From contig CAZUCA010000005.1 in the NCBI GenBank assembly GCA_964619125.1, positions 18,164 to 82,163 on the forward strand: a stretch of 64,000 bases of DNA, given 5' to 3'. A program made the position numbers and the translations under genes. The stretch comes from Owenweeksia sp964619125 (GTDB lineage: Bacteria > Bacteroidota > Bacteroidia > Flavobacteriales > Schleiferiaceae). The notes beneath the pieces are model-generated. The model saw only the letters and a list, made by a program, of their open reading frames with translations, ran no database searches and was not told the origin of the DNA. Position 1 is the first letter of the stretch. Every line of letters starts with the position of its first letter. Of this stretch, positions 62,773 through 64,000 are shown piece after piece.

Positions 62773-62963
62773 CAATTAATTGCGGGTTTTGCCGGCAAGC
62801 TAATGAAATCGCTTATAAATTCTGGATTCGACAGACCTAGCCAACCGGCTCAAATTAATCTAAGCACCTGACTTCGCACCAGGCCCCAAACGCAGAGCGG
62901 CATAGCCATGATCGCTGCTGTTGTGGCGGACTGGTCGGCGATCAATCTCTTCACCATCCTGGC

Positions 62964-64000
62964 TCATCTTTTTAGAAAAGTAGTAATACCGCTTTCTGTT
63001 CCGCTGCTGTACTTTAGGCAGTACTGACCCGGGGGCAGGCTATTGATTCCGATCTCCGTAACACTGCCATTGATTTTGATTTGCCCAACCTTTTGTCCCT
63101 GAATATTAAAGATTATCACATCCCCCAAACCAGGTTTCTCAAAACGAATTGTTATTTTTTCGGCGCTGGGATTCGGATAAACTTCAACCATAAGCCCTAC
63201 AGCTAATTGATCAATATTCATGGCCTGGTAATAATAAGTGCCTCTATACGCGCTCTCCCAGCTCCCAGCAACGAAATTCTTCTGTATAAAGCTCTGCACA
63301 AGTCCCTGTGAGTTGATTACGTAATCCTTTTTTCTAACCTCTGACCACGACCCAGTAGTAGCCTGCCAATTAAAGTACTCCCACAAGGTTAAAACTCCGG
63401 TTGAAGTGTATGTCCTGTCTTCCTTAGTCAGGTTATTCCACAATCCATTTGACCAGCTTTGCATGGTAGAGCTACTCTCAAGTCCCATGGTATTATAGCT
63501 GTGAAGAATTCTATATGAATTTTTCCATGAACCCGTGGATGAATTCCAGGTTCGATAAATTCGTTCTACGGGTAAACAATTAAGGTTATTTACAATACTA
63601 TCCTGACCACTATTTACCCATGAATTTAGCCCTGGATCCCAGTATTCCCCAATTATTTTGATCAATAATCCATTAGGGTCATATGTGTAATAAGATCTGG
63701 AGTATGCACTCCAGCTACCATTCACCATACTTTCAATGGTGCGTTCAATCAATCGCCCGTTGCTGCTGAAAATTTTTGTAAACCTCCTGTCATCTTGCCA
63801 AGCTTGCTGGCTTGAACTCCAGTTTTGCCAGATTAGCTCTACCTCATTCCCAAGACTATCATAACCTGACAAATACCTATCCTTGTTAATCCAACCCGGA
63901 TTGCTCATGCTCCAAATTTCATTAAGTTCAACTGTTTTATTCCCCAAGGAATCATATTCATAACTATAACGGGCTGAGTTATTCCAGCTAAAATTACCCC
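62964..64000 (-). CDS. T9SS protein with W/Y-rich repeats (5' end outside window)
   Basis: The frame is open to the window edge, so the N-terminus is missing; about 345 codons are visible. The C-terminus is a T9SS type A sorting domain (GLMVEVYPNPSAEKITIRF ... TTFLKR). The remaining ~255 residues are six or so ~45-residue units with a W-x(6-8)-W start and a YSYEYDSLGN-like end, similar to YD/RHS-type or DUF4595-like repeats (for example YYTYDPNGLLIKIIGEYWD). The protein would be exported to the cell surface. Function unknown; adhesion is possible. Confidence 0.82.
   Translation of the reverse strand, partial: GNFSWNNSARYSYEYDSLGNKTVELNEIWSMSNPGWINKDRYLSGYDSLGNEVELIWQNWSSSQQAWQDDRRFTKIFSSNGRLIERTIESMVNGSWSAYSRSYYTYDPNGLLIKIIGEYWDPGLNSWVNSGQDSIVNNLNCLPVERIYRTWNSSTGSWKNSYRILHSYNTMGLESSSTMQSWSNGLWNNLTKEDRTYTSTGVLTLWEYFNWQATTGSWSEVRKKDYVINSQGLVQSFIQKNFVAGSWESAYRGTYYYQAMNIDQLAVGLMVEVYPNPSAEKITIRFEKPGLGDVIIFNIQGQKVGQIKINGSVTEIGINSLPPGQYCLKYSSGTESGITTFLKR

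Noticed and set aside
62773..62963. Small frames between the PH-like membrane protein and the last T9SS gene
   Set aside because: Frames of 20-40 codons without support; the 190-base gap shows no structure I can name.
1..64000. Mobile elements, prophage or defence system
   Set aside because: No transposase, integrase, phage structural gene, toxin-antitoxin pair, restriction system or CRISPR array is recognisable; the gene content is core-like.

Overview
This 64 kb window is an ordinary chromosomal stretch from a member of the Bacteroidota, most likely a Flavobacteriales-type marine or aquatic bacterium of moderate GC content. The evidence is: five secreted proteins with a type IX secretion (T9SS) type A C-terminal sorting domain; Bacteroidota-style -7 promoter elements (TAnnTTTG); bacillithiol-system proteins (YtxJ, YpdA); a GWxTD lipoprotein; a DUF4105/Lnb protein; and almost no Shine-Dalgarno sequences. 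I see no tRNA, rRNA, CRISPR array, insertion sequence, prophage or integration scar. Genes are tightly packed, with many ATGA, GTGA, TTGA or TAATG overlaps.

Layout. 1-5.6 kb: the 3' part of a fumarylacetoacetate-hydrolase family gene and a 1635-residue T9SS cargo protein. 5.7-8.3 kb: clpB. 8.4-14.5 kb (minus): an overlapping operon dapF > GNAT acetyltransferase > heptaheme cytochrome c/TPR lipoprotein > mltG > DUF2279 protein > methyltransferase. 14.6-17.7 kb: degP/htrA and a long-form gapA, each with its own terminator. 17.8-23.8 kb (minus): a 1983-residue T9SS protein with CUB, PKD and four Cys-conserved repeats. 24.1-30.7 kb (minus): a six-gene operon usp > sulP > miaE > degenerate PAS kinase > response regulator > gcvT. 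30.8-36.2 kb (minus): a T9SS beta-propeller protein, then small lipoprotein > ytxJ > outer-membrane protein > lipA. 36.3-45.3 kb (plus): ung > Omp85 > GWxTD lipoprotein > rlmB > M1 aminopeptidase > TPR histidine kinase. 45.4-48.0 kb (minus): valS. 48.1-51.2 kb (plus): DUF1573 protein, aminotransferase > murB > small Cys-rich membrane protein. 51.2-56.5 kb: apbE (minus) and ypdA (plus) divergent, App1-type phosphatase (minus) and diacylglycerol kinase > hemolysin III (plus) divergent, then a small GNAT protein. 56.8-64 kb: aldo/keto reductase, a 540-base intergenic region with several stem-loops, a SpoIIAA-like protein, a DUF6962-like membrane protein, a DUF4105/Lnb protein, an unknown secreted protein, PPK2, a small membrane protein and the 3' part of a fifth T9SS protein.

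How it fits together. Much of the content serves the cell envelope and stress handling: peptidoglycan (dapF, mltG, murB), outer-membrane and secreted proteins, lipoprotein maturation (Lnb family), phospholipid turnover (DAG kinase opposite an App1-type phosphatidate phosphatase), protein quality control (ClpB, DegP) and bacillithiol redox (YtxJ, YpdA). LipA and GcvT are functionally linked through the lipoylated glycine-cleavage H protein, which is encoded elsewhere. I did not find an obviously novel multi-gene system. The best candidates for closer study are the usp-sulP-miaE-kinase-regulator-gcvT operon with its ATPase-degenerate kinase, a palindrome shared by the clpB and degP promoters, the cytochrome c gene inserted in the dapF-mltG operon, and the structured 57.8-58.3 kb intergenic region.
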